Numbered from the stretch's first letter, positions 49,983 through 58,912 are shown. The stretch: 64,000 bases of DNA from Actinoplanes sichuanensis (GCF_033097365.1 NZ_AP028461.1:10443501-10507500), one strand, 5' to 3'. Notes: generated by a model from the sequence alone, not told the origin. Numbers and translations are program-made.

Positions 49983-50744
49983 ATGTCGCAGTCCGTACCT
50001 CGTGTCGCCATCGTGACCGGAGCCGCGCGCGGCATCGGCGCGGCGGTCGCCCGCAAACTAGCCGCCGACGGCATGGCGGTCGCGGTCGTCGACCTGGACG
50101 AGAAATCCGGCACCGAGACCGTCGACGCGATCGCGGCGGCGGGCGGCTCCGCCATCGCGATCGGTGCGGACGTGGCCGACTCCGATCAGGTGCGGGCGGC
50201 CGTCGACCGGACCGTGGCCGAGTTGGGTGCGCCGACCGTGCTGGTCAACAACGCCGGGGTGCTGCGTGACAACCTCCTCTTCAAGATGTCCGAGGACGAC
50301 TGGGACACCGTGATGGCCGTCCACCTGCGCGGTGCCTTCCTGTTCAGCAAGGCCGTCCAGGAGCACATGGTCGCCGCGAAGTACGGCCGGATCGTCAGCC
50401 TGTCCAGCACGTCCGCGCTCGGCAACCGGGGCCAGGCCAACTACGCCGCGGCGAAGGCCGGCCTGCAGGGCTTCACCAAGACGCTCGCCATCGAGCTCGG
50501 CAAGTTCGGCATCACGGCGAACGCGGTCGCGCCGGGCTTCATCGTGACCGACATGACCCGGGCCACCGCGGCCCGCATCGGGGTCGACTTCGACGACTTC
50601 GAGAAGGCGACGGTGAGTCAGATTCCGGTCGCCCGGGCCGGTCGCCCCGAGGACGTCGCCAATACCGTGTCGTTCCTCGTGAGCGAAGGCGCCGGGTTCG
50701 TTTCCGGACAGGTCGTATATGTCGCGGGCGGGCCGAGGGACTGA
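49983..50744 (+). CDS. short-chain dehydrogenase/reductase, FabG-like
   Basis: This 253-residue SDR has the NAD(P) motif TGAARGIG, NNAG near residue 88, catalytic Ser in SLSST and YAAAK for Tyr/Lys. It resembles 3-oxoacyl-ACP/acyl-CoA reductases. No acyl carrier or polyketide genes lie nearby, so the substrate is unknown. CCGGAGG precedes the ATG. It may be transcribed from its own promoter carrying the 16-bp direct repeat. Confidence 0.85.
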   Translation: MSQSVPRVAIVTGAARGIGAAVARKLAADGMAVAVVDLDEKSGTETVDAIAAAGGSAIAIGADVADSDQVRAAVDRTVAELGAPTVLVNNAGVLRDNLLFKMSEDDWDTVMAVHLRGAFLFSKAVQEHMVAAKYGRIVSLSSTSALGNRGQANYAAAKAGLQGFTKTLAIELGKFGITANAVAPGFIVTDMTRATAARIGVDFDDFEKATVSQIPVARAGRPEDVANTVSFLVSEGAGFVSGQVVYVAGGPRD

Positions 50745-50792
50745 CAGGTTAATGGTTACTGGCAACTTGCTGAGAAGAGTTACAAAGAAATC

Positions 50793-51182
50793 ATGAACCG
50801 ACGCATGAGCTCCCGGACCGTGTCGCTCACCAGCACGTTCCTGCTGCTGGCAGCGGGTGGCCTGGCCGCGTGCGACACCGACGAATATGTGGACGAGGGC
50901 TTCTACTGTGCCGACGCCGACGGGACGATCGTCGACGAGGACCTCTGCGACGACGACGGCGGCGGCGGCGGTGGCGGTGGTTTCTTCATCTGGCACTCGT
51001 CGGGGTACCGGTCGGGTTACCCGGTCGGCTCCAAACTGCCCGCCGGTGGCACTAAATTCGCCTACAACGACGCGGCGTCCCGATCCAAGTTCGGTCTCCC
51101 GTCCAGCGGGAAGATCAGCAACGGCACGGTGAAGACGAGTGTCGTGGGTAAGGGCGGCAGCGGATCGTCGTCGGGGGGCTGA
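50793..51182 (+). CDS. Gly-rich secreted lipoprotein paired with an ATP-grasp ligase
   Basis: The 129-residue precursor has a lipobox LAAC with the lipid cysteine near residue 27. The mature part is acidic (DTDEYVDEGFYC, DEDLCDDD), then a run of eight Gly, a FFIWHSSGYRSGYPVG segment and a Ser/Gly tail ending GSSSGG. Two cysteines may form a disulfide. The ATP-grasp gene follows after four bases. E. coli encodes YgiB lipoprotein with YgiC ligase in the tolC-ygiABC locus, so this may be the actinobacterial counterpart, though YgiB (DUF1190) motifs are not obvious. Confidence 0.68.
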   Translation: MNRRMSSRTVSLTSTFLLLAAGGLAACDTDEYVDEGFYCADADGTIVDEDLCDDDGGGGGGGGFFIWHSSGYRSGYPVGSKLPAGGTKFAYNDAASRSKFGLPSSGKISNGTVKTSVVGKGGSGSSSGG

Positions 51183-51185
51183 CAT

Positions 51186-52640
51186 TTGCGGCGGATTCCG
51201 CACGGGCCGGTGCGTGACGGGTGGCGGCTCACCAACTACAGCCTCGGCCTGACCTACAACGACGACGTCCTGCCCGACGGGACGACGTATTCGTACTGGC
51301 AGGAGGGGCCGTACTACGACTTCACGGCGGCCGAGATCGAGGAACTGGAGACGGCGAGCTCGACCCTCTACGCGATGTGCCTGGAGGCCGGCGACTGGAT
51401 GGCCGGTCAGTGCCCACGGCGTACCGTCGAAGGCCGTAGGCAGGGATACTTCACCTCGATCTGCACCGCCGAGTCGTGTTTCCTGACCCGGATCGGGATC
51501 CCCGAGTACACCCACGAGCAGATCCTGCGTACCTGGTTCGACGGCGACGCCGAGACCTGGACCCACCAGGACAAGGACCCGGACGGACGGCTGCCGATGC
51601 AGACGCCGGACTATTCGCCGACCGTCTACGGGCGTTTCGATCTCTGGTACAACGGGGCCGGCACCGTCCCGCGGCTGCTCGAGTTCAACGCGCAGACTCC
51701 CACCTCGCTGATCGAGGCCGCGGTCATCCAGTGGCACTGGATGGACCAGACCGGGGTGGCCCGGCACGAGTGGCGCCAGTGGAACTCGATCCACGAGCGC
51801 CTGGTCGGCTGGGAGGCCACCCCGGGTGAGCCCGGTGATCCGGGCGCCTGGCGCCGCAACATCGGCAAACTCCGCGAGGCACGGCCGTGGCTGCCGGAGA
51901 AACCCAAGATCTTCTTTGCGTACGAGACGTCCGAGACCTCGGGTGAGGACCGGATGAACGTCGCGTACCTGATGGCCACCGCGGAGGAGGCCGGGTTCCC
52001 GGTCGAGCTGATCGCGATGAGCCAGATCGGCTGGGACGTCGCCGGGGACCGGGTCCTCTTCGTCCCGGCGCCGGGTCAGGAGCACCGCGCCGAGCCGATC
52101 GACGTGATCTTCATGCTCTACCCGTGGGAGTGGTTCTGGCACGAGGAGGGCGGCAAGGCCTTCTTCCGGAACATGGCCGACCCGCAGAAACGCGGCACCG
52201 TCTGGATGGAGCCGCCCTACAAGGCGGCACTGCTCGGCAACAAGGCGCTGCTGCCGGTGCTGTGGAAGCTCTTCGGCGACGACCCCGAGCGCGGGAAGTA
52301 CCTCCTGCCCGCCTACTTCGCCGAGTCGTCCGGGGCGGCGAAACTGACGTCCTACGCGAAGAAACCGGTGTGGGGCCGCGAGGGCGGCTCGGTCACGCTG
52401 GTCCGCGACGGCGTCCCGGTGACCGACGTGCCCTCCGAGTACGGTTCGGATGGGCGCTACGTCGTCCAGGAGCTGTGTGAACTGCCCACCTTCGACGGCC
52501 TGGAAGGGCCGGTGCACCCGGTGATCGGCGCCTGGCTGATCGACGGCGAACCGGCCGGCATGGGCATCCGAGAGGGCCTGGGCACAGCCGGCCTGGTGAC
52601 CACGAACACCTGCAACTTCCTACCCCACGTGATCAGCTGA
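51186..52640 (+). CDS. glutathionylspermidine-synthase-like ATP-grasp amide ligase
   Basis: The 484-residue product starts at TTG, with the G-run GGGGGG about eight bases upstream as a likely Shine-Dalgarno. It belongs to the GSP_synth family (YgiC/YjfC), with FDLWYNGAGTVPRLLEFNAQTPTSLIE near residue 150 split as two conserved blocks and a C-terminal NTCNFLPHVIS. It lacks the amidase domain of true glutathionylspermidine synthase. Family members are predicted to form amide bonds on peptides or polyamines. The upstream lipoprotein is a possible partner or substrate. The two membrane genes after it are on the other strand. Confidence 0.85.
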   Translation: MRRIPHGPVRDGWRLTNYSLGLTYNDDVLPDGTTYSYWQEGPYYDFTAAEIEELETASSTLYAMCLEAGDWMAGQCPRRTVEGRRQGYFTSICTAESCFLTRIGIPEYTHEQILRTWFDGDAETWTHQDKDPDGRLPMQTPDYSPTVYGRFDLWYNGAGTVPRLLEFNAQTPTSLIEAAVIQWHWMDQTGVARHEWRQWNSIHERLVGWEATPGEPGDPGAWRRNIGKLREARPWLPEKPKIFFAYETSETSGEDRMNVAYLMATAEEAGFPVELIAMSQIGWDVAGDRVLFVPAPGQEHRAEPIDVIFMLYPWEWFWHEEGGKAFFRNMADPQKRGTVWMEPPYKAALLGNKALLPVLWKLFGDDPERGKYLLPAYFAESSGAAKLTSYAKKPVWGREGGSVTLVRDGVPVTDVPSEYGSDGRYVVQELCELPTFDGLEGPVHPVIGAWLIDGEPAGMGIREGLGTAGLVTTNTCNFLPHVIS

Positions 52641-53055
52641 CCGGCTTGTGCCGCCAGATCCACCACAGGCCCACGAACGGCAGGACCAGCGGCACGTAGC
52701 CGTACCCGCTGCCGAAGTGCGACCAGACCGTGTCGTCCGGGAAGGCCACCGCGTCCACGATGCTCAGCGTGCCGATCACCAGTACGCCGATCAGCTCGAT
52801 GGTGCAGCTGACCAGGGCGATCCGGCGACCGCTGGGGCCGCCCCGGGCCAGGCCCACGGTGGCGGCGATGTAGACCAGGCCGGCGAAGGCGGAGAGCAGG
52901 TAGGCGAGCGGCGCCTCGGCGAAGTGCGTGGTGATCTGCACCAGGGCGCGGGCGCTCGCGGACAGCGCGAACACGCCGTAGACGAGCAGCAGGACACGGC
53001 CGACGCCGGAGCCGAGAGCGGCGTCGGCCGGACGGACGGTGGTGTTCTCAGGCAA
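52633..53055 (-). CDS. four-helix membrane protein, unknown function
   Basis: The 140-residue protein has four transmembrane helices separated by short loops, with a C-terminal WWIWRHKPVS. It starts at TTG 53055, overlapping the stop of the upstream membrane gene, so the two form an operon. I recognise it only as a conserved-looking actinobacterial integral membrane protein. Its stop overlaps the convergent ATP-grasp gene by 8 bp. Confidence 0.7.
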   Translation of the reverse strand: MPENTTVRPADAALGSGVGRVLLLVYGVFALSASARALVQITTHFAEAPLAYLLSAFAGLVYIAATVGLARGGPSGRRIALVSCTIELIGVLVIGTLSIVDAVAFPDDTVWSHFGSGYGYVPLVLPFVGLWWIWRHKPVS

Positions 53056-53413
53056 CGGTCACCGACGCGATCTGCTGCAGGCGCAGCACGAGGACGGGCA
53101 GGATCAGGCAGGCGATCCCGAGGGTCAGGTTGCCCCAGCGGGTCGGCTCCATCTTGGCCAGGATCATCCCGGTCGGGATCAACCCGATCGTGGTGACCAG
53201 ATAGCCGGCGAACGTGCCGATGTCGGCGGGCTGCTCGTCGCCGAACAGGCCGGCCACCGCGACCACGATGAGAATCGTGGCCAGTACGGTCAGCGCGGCG
53301 CCGGCGATCATGTCGATGCGGCTCGGCGCCCGGTCGAGTGCTGTCCGAATCAGATACCACGCCGCCAGGACGAGGGCGGCGACGATTGTCGCCGTCGACA
53401 GGGGTCCGTTCAC
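53048..53413 (-). CDS. four-helix membrane protein, partner of the downstream gene
   Basis: This 121-residue protein has four predicted TM helices with charged loops (RTALDRAPSRID, KMEPTRWG). It overlaps the downstream membrane gene by 8 bp and likely forms a complex with it. No domain is recognised. The divergent oxidoreductase gene starts 78 bp away. Confidence 0.68.
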   Translation of the reverse strand: MNGPLSTATIVAALVLAAWYLIRTALDRAPSRIDMIAGAALTVLATILIVVAVAGLFGDEQPADIGTFAGYLVTTIGLIPTGMILAKMEPTRWGNLTLGIACLILPVLVLRLQQIASVTVA

Positions 53414-53491
53414 CCGGCCAGGTTACTGAGGCCGTTCCGGCCTGGTAACTTCCGGCCCGGGAGATCAAGAACGCGAGGGCGGGGCTAACCG

Positions 53492-54379
53492 GTGCGCTTC
53501 GGACTATTCGGTACGGGACCATGGGCTCAACTGGCGCACGCGCCGGGGCTGGCCGCGCATTCCGGCGTCGAGTTCGCCGGCGTCTGGGGGCGGGACCCGC
53601 GGAAGGCGGCCGACCTGGCCGACCGTTACGGCGTTCCGGCGTACAGCGACGCCGACGCGCTGATCGCCGACGTCGACGCGGTCGCGATCGCGCTCCCGCC
53701 GGACGTGCAGGCGCCACTCGCGCTGCGGGCGGCCCGGGCCGGCCGGCACCTCCTGCTGGACAAGCCGATCGCGTTGCGTACCGAGGACGCCGAAGCCCTG
53801 GCCGACGCGGCGGGTGAGGTGGCTTCGGTGGTCTTCTTCACCCGCCGGTTCACGCCCGAGCTGGACGGCTTCGTCACCGAGGCGGCGGCCACCGGCGGCT
53901 GGGCCGAAGCCCGGATCGACCACCTCGGCTCGATCTTCGTGCCGGACAATCCGTTCGGCGCGTCACCGTGGCGGCGGGAACGCGGCGGTCTCTGGGATGT
54001 CGGTCCGCACGCGCTCGCCGTGGTGCTGCCGGTGCTCGGGCCGGTGGCCGAGGTGACCGCCGTGGCAGGGCCTCGTGACCTGACGTTCGTGCTGCTCAAG
54101 CACGTGAGCGGGGCGGTCAGCCGGTTCACCTTGGCGGTGGACGCGCCGCCCGCGGCGGCCCGCGAGGAGGCCGTCTTCGCCGGGGACGCCGGAGTCCGGG
54201 AGGTGCCGCGCGGCCGGTGGGATCCGGCTGACGCGCTGGGCCGGGCCATCGACCAGCTGCTCGTCGCGGCCGGTGGTGGCCCGTCGTCCGCCGTCGACGT
54301 CCGTTTCGGTGCGGCCGTGACCGCGGTCCTGGCCGCCGCCGAGCGCTCCCTCGCCGAAGGCGCCACGGTCACCATCTGA
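53492..54379 (+). CDS. Gfo/Idh/MocA-family oxidoreductase
   Basis: The 295-residue protein has an N-terminal Rossmann fold (FGLFGTGPWA), the family LLLDKPIAL motif (usually EKP) and a C-terminal alpha/beta domain with GGLWDVGPHAL. It should oxidise a sugar, polyol or related substrate with NAD(P). GTG start, after GAGGGCGGGG. No sugar operon is adjacent, so the substrate is unknown. Confidence 0.85.
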   Translation: MRFGLFGTGPWAQLAHAPGLAAHSGVEFAGVWGRDPRKAADLADRYGVPAYSDADALIADVDAVAIALPPDVQAPLALRAARAGRHLLLDKPIALRTEDAEALADAAGEVASVVFFTRRFTPELDGFVTEAAATGGWAEARIDHLGSIFVPDNPFGASPWRRERGGLWDVGPHALAVVLPVLGPVAEVTAVAGPRDLTFVLLKHVSGAVSRFTLAVDAPPAAAREEAVFAGDAGVREVPRGRWDPADALGRAIDQLLVAAGGGPSSAVDVRFGAAVTAVLAAAERSLAEGATVTI

Positions 54380-54625
54380 CCGGGCTGGTCGTGGGTGCTG
54401 CCGCGACACGGTCGTGGCGGCCCGGCGGACACGCGGTGTAATGGGCGTATTGATCGCTCCTTAGCCGAACTGAGCGCTAACTGGACAGAACCTGCGCGTT
54501 ACGGATGGACGCATAGTAGCGAGCCGAATACATTTTCGCCTTGTCACGTGCACCGGGGGCCGAATCGCCCGGCGGTGGCGTCCGCGGGCCCGCGAACGCT
54601 GCCGAGTACGTGTCGGGGTGAGGGG

Positions 54626-54697
54626 ATGCACTGCATGACCGACCGCACAGCCAGAGGTATGGACGTTCCGGTCCGTCGCGGGGGAGCGCGGTCGTGA
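54626..54697 (+). other. possible 23-codon coupled peptide in a 314-bp gap
   Basis: In the gap 54380-54693 the only translatable item I see is a frame from ATG 54626 (or 54635) that ends in TGA 54695-54697, overlapping the GTG of the next gene as GTGA. GAGGGG precedes it. It might allow translational coupling. The rest of the gap shows no gene or strong dyad. Confidence 0.3.
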
Positions 54698-55023
54698 CCG
54701 GCCTGTGGGATGCCGAGCGAGACGCCTCCGAGGTCGCGCAGGCGCTGGCCGGCCTGGCCGCCCTGCTGCGGGAAGAGGCGCCCGCCGACCCCCGCGTGCT
54801 GCGGAGCCTGGCCGAGAACGGCGGGGCGGCCGCCGAGCGTGTGGTGGCGTACCTGCGCCGGCAATGCGCTCCCGGTGACGGTGAGATGGCCACCGTGCCG
54901 CCACGGCTGGCGGCCTGGCGCGACTGGGTTCCACCACGCGGCCACCTGTTCGGGGTGCCGGGCGCGGACCGTCAGTCCGACGATGTGGCCCAGCCGCGGC
55001 GCTGTGGTGACCCGGGGGAGTGA
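54694..55023 (+). CDS. hypothetical 109-residue protein
   Basis: GTG 54694 follows GGGGGAG. The first 60 residues are Ala/Leu/Glu-rich and helical (EVAQALAGLAALLREEAP), the rest less ordered with PPRGHLFGVPG. Codon third positions are strongly G/C, which supports coding. No family is recognised. It is convergent with the AraC gene, with 7 bp between stops. Confidence 0.5.
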   Translation: MTGLWDAERDASEVAQALAGLAALLREEAPADPRVLRSLAENGGAAAERVVAYLRRQCAPGDGEMATVPPRLAAWRDWVPPRGHLFGVPGADRQSDDVAQPRRCGDPGE

Positions 55024-55030
55024 CACCCGT

Positions 55031-56008
55031 TCAGGTGGTCGTCCGCAGGGTCTCCGACGGTGACTCTCCGAAGCGTTTCCGATAGGCGGACGCGAACCGA
55101 CCCAGGTGTGCGAATCCCCATCGGTGCGCCACATCGGCCACGGTGATCATGGCCGGGTCGCCGGTGCGGAGCGTTTCGTGCGCACGGGTGAGCCGGACCT
55201 GTTGCAGGTACGCCATGGGCGCGCTGCCGATGTGCCGACGGAACCCGGACTGCAGCGAGCGGATGCTGGTCCCGGCGATGGCCGCCAGTTCGCCGACGGT
55301 GAACGCGTGTTCCGGCTCGCCGCTGATCGCGTCCAGGACCCGGCGGATCGGTCGGGGCGGTCCCGGGGTGGGCGGCGCCACGAGTTCGGCGGCGTACCGG
55401 TGCGGAACGCTCAACAGCAGCCCGCTGAGCACACTGCTGCACAGCTGTTCGGCGATCAGCGGCTCGAAGATCAGGCTGCTCTCGTGTTCGAGCTCGTCGC
55501 GGAGCAGCCGGATCAGGCGGCTCCAGCTGTGTGCCGGTCCCTCGGTGAGATCGAAGGCGGCCGGCAGGTCGATCGGGCCGTCGATCGGATGGCCGAGGAG
55601 CGCGACCAGCTCCGCCTCCAGCGCCCAGCTCTCGATCCGGACAGCCAGCTCCGCGGTGTTCGGCTCCTGGCGCAGCCGGACCCGGTCACCGGGCCGGAAG
55701 GCGAGCGCGGTGGCCGGCGTGGCGACCACCTCCTGCCCGCCCCGGCAGGCGCGCACCAGCCCGGTGGTGGGCAGGGTGAGGTGGTAGGCGGACAGTGCCG
55801 GGAAGTCCAGGGTCGCGCTGGCGGCGAACGTGAGGTGGCCGACGGTCAGCGGTCCGAGTTGGATCACCTCCACCCCGAGTTTGAGATCTCCGGAGGCGGA
55901 CACCGGGGGGTAGAAACGATTCAGGACCTGTCGGGCCCGATCGCCGTCGACGCTGTCGAAGTAGACGGTGTCCGGCGCCGGTGTGGCGCGCGGCAGGGCG
56001 TCAACCAT
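55031..56008 (-). CDS. AraC-family transcriptional regulator
   Basis: From ATG 56008 the 325-residue protein has an N-terminal AraC_binding_2-type domain (AYHLTLPTTG and RPGDRVRL) and two C-terminal helix-turn-helix motifs (FTVGELAAIAGTSIRSLQSGF and MITVADVAHRWGFAHLGRF, the first split here by description). GESPSETL ends the DNA-binding domain. The effector and targets are unknown. The frame is open to 56107, so the start is uncertain. The 56009-56304 gap carries a GAAC-N4-GTTC dyad at 56170 and no gene. Confidence 0.82.
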   Translation of the reverse strand: MVDALPRATPAPDTVYFDSVDGDRARQVLNRFYPPVSASGDLKLGVEVIQLGPLTVGHLTFAASATLDFPALSAYHLTLPTTGLVRACRGGQEVVATPATALAFRPGDRVRLRQEPNTAELAVRIESWALEAELVALLGHPIDGPIDLPAAFDLTEGPAHSWSRLIRLLRDELEHESSLIFEPLIAEQLCSSVLSGLLLSVPHRYAAELVAPPTPGPPRPIRRVLDAISGEPEHAFTVGELAAIAGTSIRSLQSGFRRHIGSAPMAYLQQVRLTRAHETLRTGDPAMITVADVAHRWGFAHLGRFASAYRKRFGESPSETLRTTT

Positions 56009-56304
56009 GCCGCCTGGCGCTCCAAGGCATACGGTGAGTATTCGGTCAGGTGGGTGGACAGTCAACGTGCCCGCCACGCACTGACCGTTCCAGCACATTC
56101 CGGCCATATGAACTACTCTGGCGTTCCGCGCCTACGTGGCGTAACTTGCAGACCAGCGGATTGTTGTAGGAACGCGGGTTCCCGGTCGGCGTCCCCAGCG
56201 AACGCCGCTCAGCGCACGACCCCACTTCTTCGGTCGGCGCCACCGTGTCCCGCGGCAGGATCGGCGTCGGCTCAGAAGGCTGGGACGCCAGGAAGAGGGC
56301 AGCT

Positions 56305-56661
56305 GTGTATCTGCCGATCACGACCCGCCAGCTGGCCGACGGCACCGTAGAGATCGCCCCGAGTGGCGAGATCGATCTGGACAACGCTCACGTCATGCGG
56401 GACGCGGTCAACGACGTCCTGACCGGTATGACGCCGAGCCGGATCTGCCTGGACCTGCAACGGGTCATGCTGATCGACAGCATCGGGATCGGCATTCTGG
56501 TCGCCTGCTTCCACACGGCCGCCGCGAGCGGCGTGAAGCTGGTGGTCAGCCACCCGAGTGCCACGGTCTACCGGCAGCTCTGGGTGTCCGGGCTGGTCGG
56601 CCTGCTCGGGTGTGCCGAGCCGCCCACCCCGCGCACGTCGGTGGGCCTGCGCCCGTCCTGA
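56305..56661 (+). CDS. STAS-domain anti-sigma factor antagonist
   Basis: From GTG 56305, preceded by AGGAAGAGGG, this 118-residue protein has the STAS fold with the phosphorylatable serine in LIDSIGIG (S59) and PSGEIDLDNA near residue 20. It should sequester an RsbW-like kinase when unphosphorylated. The window encodes one such kinase at 9.0-9.4 kb, but 47 kb away; pairing is speculative. A longer frame from 56245 is less likely. Confidence 0.85.
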   Translation: MYLPITTRQLADGTVEIAPSGEIDLDNAHVMRDAVNDVLTGMTPSRICLDLQRVMLIDSIGIGILVACFHTAAASGVKLVVSHPSATVYRQLWVSGLVGLLGCAEPPTPRTSVGLRPS

Positions 56662-56694
56662 CCTTTGTCAGGTCTGTTTCACCCGTCCGGGGAG

Positions 56695-56720
56695 GGCCGG
56701 TCGACCGAAATCGACCGGCC
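56695..56720. terminator. terminator between STAS and MFS genes
   Basis: GGCCGGTCGA (56695-56704) pairs with TCGACCGGCC (56711-56720), a 10-bp perfect stem with a 6-nt loop between two convergent genes. Confidence 0.75.
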
Positions 56721-56731
56721 TCCGGAACGGA

Positions 56732-58285
56732 TCAGTGCAGGGTCGACTCCTGCTTGAGCCGTTCGTCACCGGAAAGGGTGGAGAGCGGCTTCTCCTTGAT
56801 GAAGAGCACCGCGATCACCGCGAGGAACGCGATGGGTGCTCCGACGAGGAACAGGTCGGCGGTGGCCGTACCGTAGATCTCCTTGATCACCGTAAGGATC
56901 TCGGGCGGCAACGTCTCCAGGTCGGGGACCTTCGCCTCGCCGCCACCGGCGGCGGCGCCGAACTTCTCGGCGAAGAGCGTGGTGACCCGGTTGGTCAGGA
57001 CGGCGCCGAGCGCGCTGACCCCGATCGAACCGCCCATGCTGCGGAAGAAGGTCAGCGCCGAGGTGGTGGCGCCGAGCTCGGCCGCCGGCACGTCGTTCTG
57101 GGCGGCCAGGACCAGGTTCTGCATGAGCAGGCCGACGCCGACGCCGAGCACCGCCATGTAGACCGAGATCACCGGCACGGCGGTGTGCGCGTCGATCGTG
57201 CTGAGCAGCAGCATTCCGGCCGTCATCACGATCGAGCCGCTGACCAGGTACGCCTTCCACTTCCCGAACTTGGTGATCAGCGCACCGGCTACGGTGGAGG
57301 AGACGAGCAGGCCGAAGATCATCGGTAGGCCCATCAGCCCGGCCACGGTCGGCGACTTGCCCAGCGAGACCTGGAAGTACTGGGAGAGGAAGACGGTCCC
57401 GCCGAACATCGCCACACCGACCAGCACGCTGGCGACGATGGCCAGGGTGACCGTGCGGTGCCGGAAGATGCCGAGCGGGATGATCGGCTCGGTGGCCTTC
57501 GACTCGACCCAGACGGCCAGCGCGAGGATCACCACACCGGCGCTCACCAGCGCGGCGGTCTGCCAGGAGGCCCAGTCGAAGTGCTGACCGGCCAGGGTGG
57601 ACCAGACCAGCAGAGTGCTCACGCCCACGGTGATCAACAGTGCGCCCAGCCAGTCGATGCTCACCTCGCGGCGGACCACCGGCAGGTGCAGGGTCTTCTG
57701 CAGCAGCGCGATCGCGATCAGCGAGAACGGGACGCCGACCAGGAAGCACCAGCGCCAGCCGAGCCATGAGGTGTCCACCAGGACGCCGCCGATCAGCGGA
57801 CCGGCGATCGTCGCGACACCGAACACCGCGCCGAACATGCCCGAGTAGCGGCCCAGCTCGCGCGGCGGGATCATCGCGGCCATCACGATCATCGCGAGCG
57901 CGGTCATGCCGCCCGCGCCGACGCCCTGGATGATCCGGCTGACCAGGAGCACCTCGACGTTCGGGGTGAAGCCGGCGACCAGCGAACCGACCACGAACAG
58001 GCCGAGGGAGAGCTGGATCAGCAGCTTCTTGCTGTACAGGTCGGCCATCTTGCCCCAGAGCGGGACGGTGGCCGTCATGGCGAGCAGCTCGGTGGTGACG
58101 ATCCAGGTGTAGACGGACTGGCTGCCGTCCAGGTCGGCGATGATCCGGGGCAGCGCGTTGGCGACCACGGTGGAGGCCAGGATGCTGACGAACATGCCGA
58201 GCATCAGGCCGGACAGGGCCTGCACCACCTCCTTGTGGGACATCCGGCCGGAGGCTTCGGCGGTTTCGGGTTCTACTGCGGTCAT
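56732..58285 (-). CDS. MFS drug exporter (DHA2, 14-TM EmrB/QacA-like)
   Basis: The 517-residue protein has fourteen hydrophobic segments and DHA2 motifs: WIVTTELLAMTATVPLWGKM for motif A/D1, GVGAGGMTALAMIV and the motif C region GPLIGGVL. It should export hydrophobic compounds by proton antiport. It overlaps the upstream TetR gene by ATGA (58282-58285), so it is almost certainly controlled by that repressor. The substrate is unknown. Confidence 0.9.
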   Translation of the reverse strand: MTAVEPETAEASGRMSHKEVVQALSGLMLGMFVSILASTVVANALPRIIADLDGSQSVYTWIVTTELLAMTATVPLWGKMADLYSKKLLIQLSLGLFVVGSLVAGFTPNVEVLLVSRIIQGVGAGGMTALAMIVMAAMIPPRELGRYSGMFGAVFGVATIAGPLIGGVLVDTSWLGWRWCFLVGVPFSLIAIALLQKTLHLPVVRREVSIDWLGALLITVGVSTLLVWSTLAGQHFDWASWQTAALVSAGVVILALAVWVESKATEPIIPLGIFRHRTVTLAIVASVLVGVAMFGGTVFLSQYFQVSLGKSPTVAGLMGLPMIFGLLVSSTVAGALITKFGKWKAYLVSGSIVMTAGMLLLSTIDAHTAVPVISVYMAVLGVGVGLLMQNLVLAAQNDVPAAELGATTSALTFFRSMGGSIGVSALGAVLTNRVTTLFAEKFGAAAGGGEAKVPDLETLPPEILTVIKEIYGTATADLFLVGAPIAFLAVIAVLFIKEKPLSTLSGDERLKQESTLH

Positions 58286-58872
58286 CGGCTTTCTTTCAGA
58301 TCGTGGAGGATGGCGAAGGCTTCACGGGCGTGTTCGATCAGCGGGCGGGCGTCGCCCGCCTCGGCCCAGCGGATCAGCGCGACCCGGACGGCGGCGTTGG
58401 CGACCGCGGCGACGACCTGCGGACGGGTGTGGTCCGGGGTGCAACCGCAGAACTCGGCGACGGCATGGGACAGCCGCTGTTCGGCCGAGGCCGCGGCGGC
58501 GATGAGCAGCGGCAGCAGCTGTGGATTGGCGGCGATCACGCGCATCCGGAGCAGCCAGAGGTCACGATCGCGCTGGATCTGCTCGAAGGCCGGTGCCAGT
58601 GCCTCCAGAAGGGCGTCCAGCAGCGGCCGTCCGGCCGGGAGGAGCGGGTCGCCACAGTCGGCCAGGGGATCGCCGACGAGGGCGTCCTCCTTGGTGGCGA
58701 AGTAGTTGAAGAACGTACGCGGCGACACCTCGGCGGCCGCGCTGATCTCGTCGGTGGTCACCCGGTCGGCGCCGCGCTCGTCGGCGAGCCGGAGGGCGGC
58801 CGTGATCAGGGCCAGGCGGGTCTGCCGGCGTTTGAGTTCCCGGCGTCCGGGCAGGGTCGGGTCCGCGTCCAC
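58282..58872 (-). CDS. TetR-family repressor of the MFS exporter
   Basis: This 196-residue TetR protein has the N-terminal HTH with DEISAAAEVSPRTFFNYF and a helical ligand domain. It starts at GTG 58872, with a TAACCT -10 box such that transcription could begin at the GTG itself (leaderless). A perfect TTGCAG-N3-CTGCAA operator overlaps the -35 region. It overlaps the exporter gene, a typical inducible efflux module. Confidence 0.9.
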   Translation of the reverse strand: MDADPTLPGRRELKRRQTRLALITAALRLADERGADRVTTDEISAAAEVSPRTFFNYFATKEDALVGDPLADCGDPLLPAGRPLLDALLEALAPAFEQIQRDRDLWLLRMRVIAANPQLLPLLIAAAASAEQRLSHAVAEFCGCTPDHTRPQVVAAVANAAVRVALIRWAEAGDARPLIEHAREAFAILHDLKESR

Positions 58873-58893
58873 CCCGCGAGGTTAGATGCGAGC

Positions 58894-58908
58894 TTGCAGT
58901 TTCTGCAA
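58894..58908 (-). promoter_or_regulatory. TetR operator and promoter
   Basis: TTGCAG-TTT-CTGCAA (58894-58908), a perfect inverted repeat. On the minus strand TTGCAG (58908-58903) is also the -35 box, 18 bp from TAACCT at 58884-58879, so repressor binding would block the promoter. Confidence 0.6.
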
Positions 58909-58912
58909 AGTT

